Origin: Sepioteuthis lessoniana
Taxonomy: Eukaryota; Mollusca; Cephalopoda; Myopsida; Loliginidae
Assembly (NCBI GenBank): GCA_963585895.1
Contig: OY757904.1
Span: 63,642,203-63,706,202 of the forward strand
DNA: 64,000 bases
Reading direction: 5' to 3'
Positions 10,533 through 22,614 of this stretch are shown here, in pieces. A program made the position numbers and the translations under genes. The notes under the pieces were generated by a model. It did not search any database. It was not told the DNA's origin and worked only from the letters and a program-made list of their open reading frames with translations. Position 1 is the first letter of the stretch. The number at the start of each line of letters is the position of its first letter.

Positions 10533-10860
10533 AATCATCACCATCATCATATCACGCTGCTAGCACGGATTTCCTTCACTCTCTCTTGACACCCGTCTCT
10601 ATCGTTCATCGCTCCCGGGAGGTCTTCAACGCTATATCCTGTATCGGTATAGAACTGTGGTATATAGGTTTTAGCACGTCGTCCAATATTTGCTGGTCTA
10701 TGTGAAGGGGCCCATTGAAGTACATCACGTATGAGTTTGTCCTTACTTCTCCAGGAGTGTCCCGCATGCCTGATTCGTCTAACTTGGATAGTTTTCGTGA
10801 TGGGTGGTTGACAGCCGTACAGGAAGCGTGCAGTTGGTTAGATAGCAATACTTGAAGCCA
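10533..10860 (-). pseudogene. LINE 3' end (family L), duplicated copy 2
   Basis: This is the same LINE C-terminal relic as 7679-7985, with a few substitutions and the reversed TGATGATG tail at its left end. It arose with the surrounding segment, not as a new LINE insertion. Confidence 0.75.
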
Positions 10861-11110
10861 TTTAACTGTGTGCAATAAAACTATTAATATGAGAAATACT
10901 GGAAATTATTTATCTGTGTACTAACAATTAAATGATCTTGAATTCAATTGTTAATATTAAATAGCCATACTTGAAACTATTTTATTGCGTGTAAAGTAAT
11001 GAGTTATGGTTTGTTTAATAATGTTGCTAACAAACTATTCATTCAAATATCATTTTTTAATATATGTATAAAGAGAATTTAGCATTGAATAGCCTACAAA
11101 GTCTAATATG
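10533..11110. repeat. Duplicated ~580-bp segment, copy 2
   Basis: Partner of 7679-8262. It ends inside the SINE tail, where the 35-bp minisatellite takes over. Confidence 0.85.
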
Positions 11111-11279
11111 CTTTTAACTCTATTTCTCTAAGTGAGAATACTATGCTTTTAACTCTATTCCTCTAAGTGAGAATAATATGCTTTTAACTCTATTTCTCTA
11201 AGTGAGAATAATATGCTTTTAACTCTATTTCTCTAAGTGAGAATAATATGCTTTTAACTCTATTTCTCTAAGTGAGAAA
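11108..11279. repeat. 35-bp minisatellite, 5 copies
   Basis: Units begin ATGCTTTTAACTCTATTTCT at 11108, 11143, 11178, 11213 and 11248, and are nearly identical. The first ATG coincides with the end of the duplicated SINE tail. Confidence 0.95.
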
Positions 11280-13049
11280 GTACAAAACTACACACTGTAC
11301 TGTGGTCAGGAAATGTTTGGTTCTTCTGTTGTTTACGACTCTTCTTTTCCATTCTCACTTTTTACCCTCTTTTCAAACAACACTAAATAAAAGACATAAG
11401 CCTGAATAACGAAATATTTTTTCTATGAATTAGGAACTATAGTTGATATATTTGACAAAACAACCATGTTATCTATTACCTGATCATCAAATAGCAACGC
11501 TTTCATTATTCTTTTAATATATCAATAATTTTTTTCATAACATGCATTTCATCTCTATTGATACGAATGGGATTTCCTGTTGATTCAAACATTATAAAAA
11601 AACGGAAACATTATTCAAAGAATGTATGTATATGCAATAAATACATGAATAAAATGATATTTTGCTTATTTTCCACATTTGGATGGTTTGTTTGTTTGTT
11701 TGTTGGTTAGTTTTAACGACATGTTAATCAGCTGATGTTTTTTTTTATCTAGAAGTTAGAGAATAATCTGCTTTGTATGTCTAAATACATACTTTTGTTT
11801 TTAACGGTTTTTACCATGTGTCAACATAATCTGGAATTGAACTGAGCGGTTTACTTTGTGTGATATGAATCAGGTTTAAATTTTTTTTTTGTATGACTTT
11901 GTTTCTTTCAAAAGCCCAGCATATCATCGATGTTTATATTTTCAAATATTTATATTATTTTCGTTGAAAAACCTTTTCCTGATGAGAGCAAAAGCACCAC
12001 ATCCTATGAGAACCGATTTAACAGTACATGTTGTTTGACGTTATACTTTGTAGCTATCTTTGTTGGAGTATAAAGGGGTTCGTAAGTTTTGTGTGCCCGA
12101 TGTGTTGTCGGCATATAGTGACTAATTCTTTTCTAGAGTTTCTGAAGGCTGATCTCCATTTTCCTATTGGATTTGATCTGGTAGAGGTTATTGTGGTACA
12201 TTTTTGGTTTCAAATAAGTATATGGAATCTTGAGTTTGTCAGATCAAATCTAAAGCCGATTTAACTGCCGAATCAGCTTTTTCTTTTTCTTCGTGACAAT
12301 TTGGCTTGACTATTGTAATGGTGAACCAATGCGTCTCGGGTTGATTTATGCCTAAACGTTAGGTAAGCGCCTTCATTACACGTTCATATTTTAATTTTGG
12401 GTAGTTGTTTATTGAGAGTTATTTTTAGCACACGGTCCTCTCAAATGCAAATGATTTTTAAGTAGATGCATCTGACACTTAGATAAGACCCTAAAAGGTA
12501 CTAACATTCAGGATCAGTGTGAACCTTGGAATAATGACTATGAATGGGTAATATACCCCCCAAAGCTTCAGAGGTGGAGCCTCACTATTAGATACATTTT
12601 AGTATTTTCCATATTTGCAGTTACACCTATTAGATTGCTGACAGTCTTTTTACTTAAAACTTGTCGGGTTTTATTATGTTTTGTTCGATTTTCAACTTTA
12701 CCAGAGTTATCCGAAATTTGAGAAACATCGCCCATCAATTTTGTCCTGATTTGAAAGTTCACGTGAACCCGACGCTGACATGTCGTTTTATTGTTTGTCA
12801 TTCATTAAAGGAATACAAGGTTTTGATTTCAGGAAATCTAAAGAGCATTCTGGAATGTGAGATTCAGTTTCTATTCGTAATTGATTTATTGGAAGAGACA
12901 AGTTTTTTTCTTTCTTGCTATTGAATTAGTTCACGTTTCGTGTTTATTTCGCACAGTATATTGTTTATTCTATTTTCTGTAATTTATTTTATTCCTTTAT
13001 TTCTTTATTAGAAGACACCAGAGGCAAAAGGGAAACATTCATTTAATCT

Positions 13050-13052
<3 letters not shown>
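11280..13052. other. AT-rich stretch, nothing recognised
   Basis: Frames at 12028-12264 (78 codons) and 12661-12924 (87 codons) have no motif I recognise. A short TTTG run lies at 11689-11704. No repeat shared with the rest of the window is seen. Confidence 0.45.

Positions 13053-13124
<72 letters not shown>
13053..13124. repeat. (TA)n microsatellite
   Basis: A pure TA run that ends exactly at the left end of the mariner relic. A shorter TA run begins at its right end (14023-14040). Confidence 0.95.
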
Positions 13125-13125
<1 letters not shown>

Positions 13126-14022
13126 GTTGTGCATTCAATAAGTTTCCAGACTTTTTTGGTAAGGCATTTAAAATTGTCGTAGACTCTTGAAAATTCACTA
13201 TGTTATTGCTATACATGTTATGAGATGACTGACCAATTTTTATGATTTCAGGTTCAAATGAACGGTTACAGCAGGAATTGGAATACACCCTACTTTAACC
13301 TGATTGTCACAGCTGGTGAATTTCAAAAATGCAATCTGTACGTGAAGACACTTTAGAAGAACTATATGCAATAAAATTCTGTTTTAAACTTGGAAAAAAT
13401 GCCATGCAGTGAAAGCTAGATCTACTACTATGACCCAGAGACTAAGAGACAGAGTTCCCAGGGGAGGCATGATGACTCTTCCAGACCCAAGAAGGCCAGA
13501 CAGAGCAAATCCACCCACAAACTTTTGATGATCCCTTTTTTTGACGGCATGCACTGGGTTTCCACTGGACAGACAGTCAACAAGGAATACTATGTTGAGG
13601 TTTTAAGAGAGTTAAGGAAGAGATTCCGTCGGAAGAGGCCAGCACTCTTCAAATCGGGTCTGTGACATTTCCACCAGGACAATGCACCAGTCCACAACTC
13701 CATCTTTGTCACATACTATTTGACCAAGATGGGCATCAAGACAGTTCCTCACCCTCCCTATAGTCCATACCATTCCCCTAATGACTTTTACTTATTCCCT
13801 AGGCTCAAGGAAAAACTATTAGGGAGATGAAAGTGGCTGTTATGAAGGTCAGTGACACGCTCACAGAAGAGGGCTTCCATGGGGCCACCAGAAACTGTTG
13901 GAACAGTACAAGTGCATTGCAACTGGAGGAGATTACTACGAAGGGAACTAGAATTTCATGTGTGTACTATGAATAAAAGTGCCCATACGAAAAAAGTCTG
14001 GAAACTTATTTAATGATCCTCG
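13125..14022 (+). mobile_element. Mariner relic with internal deletion
   Basis: The ends are inverted copies sharing ATAAGTTTCCAGACTTTTTT (left 13138-13157, right near 13990-14010), next to TA on both sides. The translation is broken by stops but clear. An N-terminal piece (MQSVREDTLEELYAIKFC at 13329, KLGKNAMQ) is followed directly by the catalytic half (WVSTGQTVNKEYYVEVLREL, then HQDNAPVHNS, YSPYHSPNDFYLFPRLK). The aspartates at codons 13678 and 13783 are 34 residues apart, so this is DD34D mariner. The first catalytic aspartate and most of the middle are deleted. The element sits within a (TA)n tract, its preferred target. Confidence 0.9.
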
Positions 14023-14224
14023 TATATATATATATATATATTGTGTTTGGGGTATATGATCAAAAACATCTAGTTACTCCTATTATGCAACAACACAGAG
14101 AACACACACACATGCCCACATTTTTGTGTGGTTCGCAAAAACTAATGATAAAAATCATTGACACTGTAGATTAAAATGTACTGAAGATTGGAACAGACCA
14201 GTAGTAGCATGTATACTATAAACC

Positions 14225-15240
14225 CTTTATTATATTAAATTGATCGGAAATAATGTCCGATTTTAGAACAATCTTTTATTTCTGAATAAAGGAATTTAAA
14301 CAGTGTTTTAATAATGTCAGAATATGATCTTTGAATATGTAAGCATTTCTGCCACCAATTAACTAGTTTTTTTAAGGCATGTACAATAAAATTCTTAGCA
14401 GTTTCTTCTTCTTTTTTGGAACAGAATGTTTTTGGCGTAAAAAAGTGTTCATTCAATGAACGCAACACCCGGAAAATATGTTGGATGGGGAAATGTCTCA
14501 TATCCCAAGTCAGTAAGCTTTTGCAGTGCCAATGCGTCAACATGTGGCTAAGCATTGTCATGAAGTAAAATTGAATTCGTCGATTAACCAGTGGCGGTCG
14601 CAATTTGTTTAACTGAATATGGATTTCATCCAGTTGCTTTGCAGTAAAATTTCACAGTGATCCAATGGTTAAATTCAAGAAATCTTAAGTGGACAACGAT
14701 TATGGTAGGCCATCAGACAGTCAGGATAATTTGTTCTGAAAATATCGATTTCGGAGAGTGTTTATGTGCTTATTTAAGATCAAGCCATTGAGCCAATGGT
14801 TTACTTTTGTAATAAAAGACCCTTTTTATGTCACAAGTCAATATTCGATCAAAATACGGACCATTTATTTTTTGCAGAAACGCCATCGAACTTACTTCAA
14901 AATTTCGAGCTGTTTGACATTCACAGTAGAACCAATTTGTCAAGTTTCTTCCCTTTGCCAATTTTCCTATAATGATTCGATATCATTAAAATGCTGACAC
15001 CCATTACCTAAGACATTTTACTGATACTTTGGTAGAGTTTCGGTTCAACAAGTGTTTTAGGTGTTGGTCATCAATTACAGATGGACGCCCTCTACCCTCT
15101 TTATTTTCAAGATTCAATTCCTCCCTATGGACCTTCTGAAATCAGCACTGTATGCCTCGAGGACGAAGGAATCTTTCACGCTCTGTTGATATTGGTAGAT
15201 GTATGAGAGGACATTTTCACGTTCATAATTATAAGCATGA
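14225..15240 (-). pseudogene. Mariner transposase relic
   Basis: On the minus strand, with many stops, the order of mariner domains is visible. N-terminal linker words (GRPSVIDDQHLK, about 15070-15090) come first, then KLDK and ARNFEVSS (about 14890-14950), and a first catalytic block TCDIKRVFYYKS with TCDEKW-like spacing (about 14810-14840). LLHDNA-PHVDALALQKLTDLG follows with a stop after DNA (about 14500-14565), and last a C-terminus like LVNWWQKCLHIQRSY (about 14310-14360). This is a different lineage from the element at 13125. Inverted repeats were not resolved. Confidence 0.8.
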
Positions 15241-15659
15241 AACGTTTAAAATAATTATTAGGAAGACGAATTTTTTGCACAACTTGTATTGATGTAATAT
15301 TTTAGAGTTCAAATAAAATCGGTTTAGATATTTATAGTTCACACATGGTAGGTTCCTTGAGCTCTGTTTTTTGTTCACTCTGTCGGTGGAACGTAAACTA
15401 TGCTGATTGTTTCCATTTCAAAGATATTAAACCCTGTCTATAGATGTCCTGCATATGAATCTAAATAGCATCTTAAAGTGGCGCTTCAATTTTCGAAATC
15501 CGATTGGGTAGAATGCTATTTAATTGTGATCACTGCCAGTGCTACTCTGTTTTGAAGATCTGGTACTTATGAAGGTCCAATGTATGTTTCAAATTCACCT
15601 GTTTAAAAAATTATTCGTACTTGATAAGACCGTGTGCAAAATACAATCAAGAACCTACT
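15241..15659. other. AT-rich stretch, nothing recognised
   Basis: No coding, RNA or repeat signal is seen. It may include untranslated flank of the mariner relic. Confidence 0.4.
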
Positions 15660-15925
15660 ATACAAGAGGGCATTTGTGGTGTTATGGTTACCGTCGTAGG
15701 AAATGGACACGGTGACTCAAGTTCAAATCCAGTACGATGTTCTTAGCATTTCACGTAGCCCGATAACTATTAGAAAAGGTATTCTCCCTTCTGAAATCCT
15801 TGAATTCCTGGGTTCCTTAACTTAGGTATGGCAACCAATCTAGGAGAAGAAAAACTCAGGATTCAAACCAGCCAAACTCCGCTTAAAAATTTACCTTGTG
15901 TTACATCTTGCTTTTGCAGAGGTAT
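15660..15925 (+). repeat. SINE family B, full length
   Basis: The tRNA-like head has an A-box TGGTGTTATGGTTA and a B-box-like AGTTCAAATCC (15720-15730). The body carries CAATCTAGGAGAAG, the AAACTCCGCTTAAAAA block and GGTATTGGTAAATT at the end. Confidence 0.8.
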
Positions 15926-17084
15926 TGGTAAATTCATTTAGAAAATGTAAATGTGAACATAAAATGAACACGATTCCTTAACCTTTTGGCATAAAATACC
16001 TGTGCACGGCTGGTCATATCGTTAAAATCAATCAATCTCTTCAGCAATCAATCGGGTCTTTGAATTATTCATGGGGGTTTTCGTCGATGGCTTATCTAAG
16101 TTGATTTTGAATTAATCCATCGGAAATCAACCCACGCAGCCAACGTATGAATTTTTATTGGGACGCTTTCTGGAAGGATCTCTTGACCATTTTCTAGTAC
16201 TACGGGATAACAGAATCAATACTACTTCATAGCACAGAATAAGAACATATATCTTTTTCTTTAAATTCTACAGAGATTGTTAATAAATGTTGTCTAATAA
16301 CTGGTTTGTAATTTGTTTTACGGTATATCAACCTCCTTGGTCATTTAATGCCGAAACAAGTTTAAAAAAGGGAGGAACGGAAAGGTCTGTTATGTTTGAA
16401 TTTATTAATCGAGAAACAGTTTGTTGAAAAAAATTGGTTACGTTGAACATTTATTTATAGGGAATTTTATAGTAAAAAGGTTTCCCAGCTTGTGGAAAGG
16501 ATCATATTTTGTTGAAGTATTTCTTGTAGAGAAGAAGTTTGTAGAAGAAATTTGGTCTTGTTGAAAATTCCTTTAGATTTTTCTGTACGAATGCACCGCT
16601 TTTAGAAATGGCATTATATTCATTTCAATTTTTCAGAAAATGTCCTTCATTTTGTTTCCTATCTAAAATGTTTCTCTTATATGGGCCAGGTTGGTACATT
16701 CAATAGGAATGTGTTTCAAAATGTATTCGGTCTGGCATGCATGACATGTTGGTTGCTGCTTTGCTTTGCTTTGCTTCAAGTAAGTAGGAATGCGTTGTAC
16801 TTGTTTGACCTATACGAATGTTGAAATTAAATGCATTCATGAAGGAAAACAATGTTAGATTTTCACTTAAAAGAAAAAATTATTCAGATGGTTTTAATGG
16901 GCTTTTAGAATTGATCCGTAAATGTACCAGATAAGTATACATTTTTTCGCTTATTTGTAAGCACAAAATTAGAGGAAAAAAGTTGATGATTTATCTATGA
17001 TAAGTTAAAAATGGATTTTGAATAATCCTCAAATTTTTCGTGGCAAGTCAAATAATATCATTTGGAAATCTCAAAAATATTTTA
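15926..17084. other. AT-rich stretch, nothing recognised
   Basis: A short (CTTTG)n-like run lies near 16755-16777. Otherwise there is no recognisable coding or repeat signal. Confidence 0.4.
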
Positions 17085-17340
17085 AAACGAGCACGTTAGC
17101 GGTGATTTTAGTGTTCGCCAATGGCCCAGGAGACCTCGGTTCAATCACAAGTCGAGTCATACCAAAGACTCAAAAAATGGTACTTGATGCTGCCTTGCTT
17201 AACACTCAGCATTATGAGGTAAGGATCAATGGTAAAGTGGAGGAAAGGAGTGACACACTCCCTTATACCTTAGTGTAGTAGCTATCGAAAAGGGAGCCTT
17301 CGGGTCACTCTCGACTACGGTTGCCAACTTTACTTTACTT
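17085..17340 (+). repeat. SINE family C
   Basis: The tRNA-like head has B-box GGTTCAATCAC (17140). The body has GTCGAGTCATACCAAAGACTC and GCTGCCTTGCTTAACACTCA, then GTAGCTATCGAAAAGGGAG and CCAACTTTACTTTACTTTAC at the 3' end. It matches 24020-24290 and the reversed copies at 45985 and 54640. Confidence 0.85.
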
Positions 17341-18089
17341 TACAACTTAGTCAAGAAATACACACATTCAGATACAAAATGTCAGTTTCCCGAACCCATT
17401 TTTTTCGCAAAAATTAACAATTTCTTTTTACTATGGAAATTACTTAATTTTCCACTTAATATGATCTTAAAATATACTAAATCCATATTATCACCTGCAA
17501 AATACAAACGAAACCCATATAACATTTCCCCGACCCAAAATACCCAAATTCCATTTTTCAAAGCACACGAAAAGCATAATGGAACCAAAGTTATAAACGT
17601 GTAGATTTTACCTTAGATATTGCACACATAACATTAAAAGCAAAGTATATAAAAAGACAATCAGAAATTAAATTTTATTGCATTGTATTATTATATAGGG
17701 CTATTGGAATGCGAAAGATAAATTATTTGAGTCTAATTCATTTCAATGTAAAAACTTCGTCAGAGACTTTTTTAAATGAAAACGATGTTGGATGTTCAAA
17801 TGTTTTTGGGACGTTGTAAACACGTTGTCGCGTGGGGTATTAGAACGCCATGATGGGCGTTGTAACCATGGTTCCACGTGGGATGTTTAAACATTATGCG
17901 GAATAGTCGTGACTGGTGCAATGCTTCAAGCAAATTACAAAATACAATAAAAATTTATTAAACAACAGAACATTTTGCAAATTAAATGAATGCTAAGTAG
18001 TTAACATCCTTTAATATTCATTTAAATGTTCTATCCTAAATTTATTGACAGATTATTAATTTATTTAAAGACATTGAATTGTCGTAAGT
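17341..18089. other. AT-rich stretch, nothing recognised
   Basis: A 68-codon minus-strand frame (17382-17588) has no homology that I can name. Confidence 0.4.
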
Positions 18090-19628
18090 AATTATCTAAA
18101 AAAGGTGATGTTGAATATATTTCTTATGGTATTTTGTTATAATTTTTGTTATCCTCTTAAAATTAACCCTAATATTTTTCGGAAACTACTTATAACATGT
18201 ACTACATGAGTTTCATTTCATGACAATCTTGGTAATATTTACGTTCAGTCAGATGGAGTATCTATGGGTTCTGTCTTGGGCCAGATCTTCAGTAATTCCT
18301 ACATGTGCGACCTCGAAAATAAGATATTTAAAACCATTAAAAAACCTCCAATATATTTAAGATATGTTGACGATATACTTATTCTTGTTAATACTATTAA
18401 CGAAATCAACAAGACACCCACCAAAAAAGTTCAGTTCCTAACTTTACTCATGAACTAAACAAAAATAATGAAATTTCTTTTTTAGATGTTCTCATTGATA
18501 CTAACAATAATAATAATTTCACTACGTCTACTTGCAAAAAACCTCTAATAATAGCTCCTGTAACCTCAACTTTAAAAGTGAATACCCGTTCAGATATAAA
18601 AAAAAAGCAATTATTGATAACCTGATATCCCCTGCCAAACTGATCTCCTCATCCAAAACAATATCTAATAAAGTGGTAGAAAATATAAAACTGAATCTCA
18701 TCAATTATTGGTGTCCTAACTATATTGTTGATGAACAAATTAAACGTATGATTAAAAATGTTAACCAATAAAATAAACACTGTACCACTCTACCCAGTCA
18801 ACAAACATTTATCAAGCATTTTTACCGCAACCAAATGCTCTACAATTATAAATCAGATGAAAAAAATATTAAAAAGATTGATTCATAGAAACATGCTCCC
18901 CAGCGATCCAAATAAAAAAAATAAAACGTATTATATAGTATAATAATTTTAAAACCACCGACAAAGTCATTAAAAATATTTCATCTCCCTCGATTGGAGT
19001 TTTACAAAAAAAAGAAAACAACGTTATATATCGATTAAAATGTCCTTCAGGAGATTTTATCTCTGAAAATAATATATATGTCGGTTTAAACTCAACAACT
19101 CTATCGAGAAGACTTACAATGCACCTGTCTGATACAAGTTCCATAGCGCAGCATAAAAAAATCATTTATGCAAAACAACAGAATTACGGAAAGTTCTTAC
19201 CGAAAAAACAACAATATTAGAACATCAAAATAACGAGCAATAACTACAGATTCTCGAGGCACTACATATTAGGAACATACAAACCAAACTTAATAGAATT
19301 AATTTTGAAACCAGTGCTAATGTACTTCAATGTCTTTAGCTACTGAGGCTAGTTATAGAAACAAATTCGAAAAGTAAACACTACACAATAAAACCGTACA
19401 AACGCTCATTCATACAAAGTAGTAATGTACATACAAAAGTTACATCGCTTTTGTAATTACTCCTCCCCTGATGATGGCCCAAAGTTTGGCAGAAATTACT
19501 TGGGAAGTAACTAATAACGGAAGGTTTATCAACCAAATCAGGCCGAATATTATAAGATCAATATGGCAACTTGAAGGGATTAACAAAAAATATGTAGACA
19601 AAAATGTCTATTATGTTCAATCAAATTA

Positions 19629-19640
<12 letters not shown>
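18090..19640 (+). pseudogene. Penelope-like element relic (RT + GIY-YIG-like region)
   Basis: Penelope-like elements encode a telomerase-related reverse transcriptase followed by a GIY-YIG nuclease. Reading across several frameshifts gives IFRKLLITCTT (~18170), then QSDGVSMGSVLGQIFSNSYM (18249), and the RT active site RYVDDILILV (18359-18390). Next is FLDVLIDT (18484), then YKKKAIIDNLISPAKLISS and NYIVDEQIKRMIKNVNQ (18595-18770). About 190 bp later comes NVIYRLKCPSG followed by YVGLNSTTLSRRLTMHLSD (19020-19135), resembling the PLE nuclease domain. A 3' region with CCTGATGATGGCCCAAAG (19467) ends near (TA)n. The 5' part of the RT is missing and at least four frame breaks make it inactive. Confidence 0.82.
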
Positions 19641-19663
<23 letters not shown>

Positions 19664-19664
19664 G
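19627..19664. repeat. (TA)n microsatellite
   Basis: TA run with one ATAC interruption, at the 3' edge of the Penelope-like relic. Confidence 0.9.
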
Positions 19665-20203
19665 CTAGGTTCATTCGATGAATAAGTTGAATTGTGCAGA
19701 AAGAGTTGGCAATAGGCAATATTAACTACAGTTAAACCTTTTTCAATGTAATTAACTGTGATGGGATCATTTATGTCTCACAAGAGACAGCGCAACCTTT
19801 GTTGAACGCTGCACCAGGAAAAATTACGTTACGGGAGATTCAGTGTGGTTCCACTCAAAGAATTGCCTTTTTAGCTCAGGCTTTTTTTTGTAGAAAATGC
19901 ATGTTTGGTCCAGTTGTAACATTTTTTGACTAAGACATGCATCTCTGTACGTATCACACGTTATGTAAATCTTACTTGATTTTCACTTCACAGTAACCAA
20001 AATATTAACGGCAGAGTGCTGTTCAAGCCTTAATCTTTCTGTTTGATTAACTACCATTTTGAATAGTTGCGAAACAAGTTATTTTGTGAGATTAAAATAA
20101 TCTTTCAATAAATCGATTCCTAATAACGCAGAGTTTATATGTCAACAATACTGAAAAAATATTTCGGTCTTAAAAAAATTCCCCTTATATATTGAATGAC
20201 ACG

Positions 20204-20240
<37 letters not shown>

Positions 20241-20534
20241 TACTGAAGCTGATCAACATCAACGTCTTAAATAAATGATGAAATTCGACTCATGTATAAA
20301 ACATGACTCGAATTTACAACCAAATGTTTACGCTCTAGATAAAGTTTTTTTTTTTTAATTTTATTATCGATTCTTTTTACATCTCTTTTATTTGATTTCA
20401 ACATATTTACAGAAGGAATATGACATTTATTGATTCCGTTTTTTTTATTTTTAGACACAATCGATTAAAATCTTTAGATGAATACATCCTGCGAAATAAC
20501 AAAATGGTGTAAGATCAAATCATATAAATTAGTT
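19665..20534. other. AT-rich stretch with (TA)n
   Basis: A TA run lies at 20209-20237. No recognised coding or repeat element is seen otherwise. Confidence 0.4.
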
Positions 20535-20755
20535 TAGTTTGTTTGTTTGTTTAATTGCATATCAGCCTTTGTTGGTTATTTAGTTTCAAAGCCATCCCCA
20601 TAGAAGTACAGCAGTCATACTATTTAACCCATAGCTGGGAGGATAAGGGAGTTCATACTTTGTAAGTGTATAAGTCTGAAAGTAACACGACTGGAGTTCG
20701 AAATAGCTTCCATCGAGCCAGCAGTCCACCATATAAACGATTATGCAATAGGGAC
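20535..20755 (-). repeat. SINE family A
   Basis: The reversed shared tail (GCATATCAGCCTTTGTTGG, 20558) is followed by TACTATTTAACCCATAGCTG and GGAGGATAAGG. A reversed B-box-like region lies at 20692-20702 (GGAGTTCGAAA). (CT)n(TA)n follows at 20783-20832. Confidence 0.75.
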
Positions 20756-20789
20756 TCAGTCTATTTCTTTCTCTCTCGCTTTCACTCGT

Positions 20790-20838
<49 letters not shown>

Positions 20839-20892
20839 TGTATACAGAATTGTTTTCCATTGCAGATTTATTTCGTTTGTTAAAGCTCATCA

Positions 20893-21132
20893 AATGTAGT
20901 TAGACGAACCAGACATTCCGGACACAACTGGAGAAGCAGGGACGAGCTCATAAGTGATGTACTCCTATGGACCCCCACATGTGGCCGAGAAAAAGCAGGA
21001 CGACCAGCTAAAACATACATTCAGCAGCTATGTGAAGATACGGGATGTAGACCTGAAGATCTGCCAGAGGCGATGAACGATAGGGAGAAGTGGCGAGAGA
21101 GGATCGGGAATATCCGTGCTAACGTTACCACA
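20893..21132 (+). pseudogene. LINE 3' end (family L), 5'-truncated
   Basis: Corresponds to the last ~75 codons of the family L polyprotein (RRTRHSGHNWRSRDELIS... to ...REKWRERIGNIR), without its usual TGATGATG tail. A (TA)n run takes its place at 21133-21155. Confidence 0.8.
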
Positions 21133-21339
21133 TTATATATATATATATATATATAAGCAATGTTATATTTTACTTCAATTTAGGGGGCTTTAGAATTGTA
21201 TGAGGAGTTTTTTGTTTCCCTCACTTTGTTAGCCATAACTTCAATCCACCTCAGTACATCTTCCCATGTCCGTCACTTCCAATCAAATTCAGTTATACAC
21301 ACATTATATATATATATATATATAGTTGGCTTTAAGCCA

Positions 21340-21558
21340 ATTATACGGGTTGTTCAAATGTAAAAGAAAATTTGCAAATAAACAATTTGGTGATGCTATC
21401 TATAGATAATGACAAAAAACATTGACTTTGAAATGCTTTTGTTGGGTAGTGGTCACCACCAAAAATTTCCTTACTGGGCTACAAACTACATTTTTAGTAA
21501 GATAGAGGGTCCCATTAATAATTTTTTAATTTAACGCCCATTTTCTCGGCCATATATA

Positions 21559-21597
<39 letters not shown>

Positions 21598-21690
21598 TGA
21601 AAATGTACAATATGAAACACACAAAAGCATTTCAAAGGATGGTTTTATAGATTGATTATTTGCCAACGTTCCATGTTTTGGTTTTAAGAA
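21340..21690. repeat. Diverged inverted repeat with (GT)n inside
   Basis: CTTTGAAATGCTTTTGTTGG (21428) and its complement CACAAAAGCATTTCAAAGG (21619) form one pair of arms. TTGCAAATAAACAAT (21371) pairs with ATTGATTATTTGCCAA (21651). A (GT)n run lies at 21560-21595. This could be a foldback or MITE. The ends are not resolved. Confidence 0.5.
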
Positions 21691-21864
21691 ATAAAAAGCT
21701 ACTAACGAAAGTTTCATTTAAAAATTCATATCCCTAGCTGAAGGTTAAAGAATCGAAGAGATTTATGTAGGTACATGATTCTAAGTTTAATCAGAATCAT
21801 CCAATGATCTTGTGTTTTTTTTTTCATATTAGTATATTTTCATACATTCGGATTTATTTCCAGT

Positions 21865-21904
<40 letters not shown>

Positions 21905-21944
21905 TTTTCAATGGGTGCTTCAACCGTCGGATACGTTTACAGTG
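21691..21944. other. AT-rich stretch with (TA)n
   Basis: A TA run lies at 21869-21901. Nothing else is recognised. Confidence 0.4.
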
Positions 21945-22245
21945 ATCCTATTTACCCGACCCCTCCGCTCGGGCAGGATATGTCACAAAGTCAATTTTTT
22001 AAGCAGAGTTTAACAGGTTTGAATTCAGAGTTTTCCTTCTCCTAGACTAGTTGCCTCACCAAGGCTGAAGAACCTAGTCTACCCTACTATTTATCCATAG
22101 CTGGAGGGAGAATAATTGGATACATACCTTTCCCAAGGGTATTAGTGCTATGTGAAATGCAATCAGTCTTGTCCAGGAATTGAACTCGTATCGCCGTATC
22201 CATATACTGTGACGATAACCATTACGCCACTAGTGATGCTAGTAA
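21945..22245 (-). repeat. SINE family B, full length
   Basis: Reverse-oriented copy. The tail CCGACCCCTCCGCTCGGGCA comes first. The head ends near 22235 with A-box TGGCGTAATGG and B-box GAGTTCAATTCC on the minus strand, both close to Pol III consensus. Confidence 0.88.
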
Positions 22246-22508
22246 AGAATACTGTATCAGATCCTGTTTACGAAAAGTCAAATTTGATGTATCGTTTTGT
22301 TTTTACTCTTCTCACTCTCACAAACTAAACTTGAAAACGTATTTCCTTGAGGATATATATTGTTACCTTCGTTCATAACCGATCTTATGCGTGTTCTGAT
22401 TGATCAAACCATTGTTTTCTCTTTCCTTACGCTTTGTATATTTTATAGGGCTACGGATATTTGTTTTTTCATTTGCTTTAGGCTTAATTCTGAGATAACC
22501 CGGTTAAG

Positions 22509-22510
<2 letters not shown>

Positions 22511-22542
<32 letters not shown>

Positions 22543-22563
22543 TCAGACCCCCGCAAATCTCCC

Positions 22564-22605
<42 letters not shown>

Positions 22606-22614
22606 CGTGTGTGT
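22511..22614. repeat. (CA)n ... (TA)n(GT)n hairpin-prone microsatellites
   Basis: (CA)n at 22511-22541 and (GT)n at 22585-22614 are complementary and flank a TA run (22563-22584), so the region can fold back on itself. Confidence 0.95.

Noticed and set aside
11108-11279. CRISPR-like array
   Set aside because: Direct 35-bp units without unique spacers in a eukaryotic context. It is a minisatellite.
12028-12924. Two frames of 78 and 87 codons as a possible gene
   Set aside because: No recognisable motif and no splice pattern joining them; the composition is like the surrounding AT-rich DNA.
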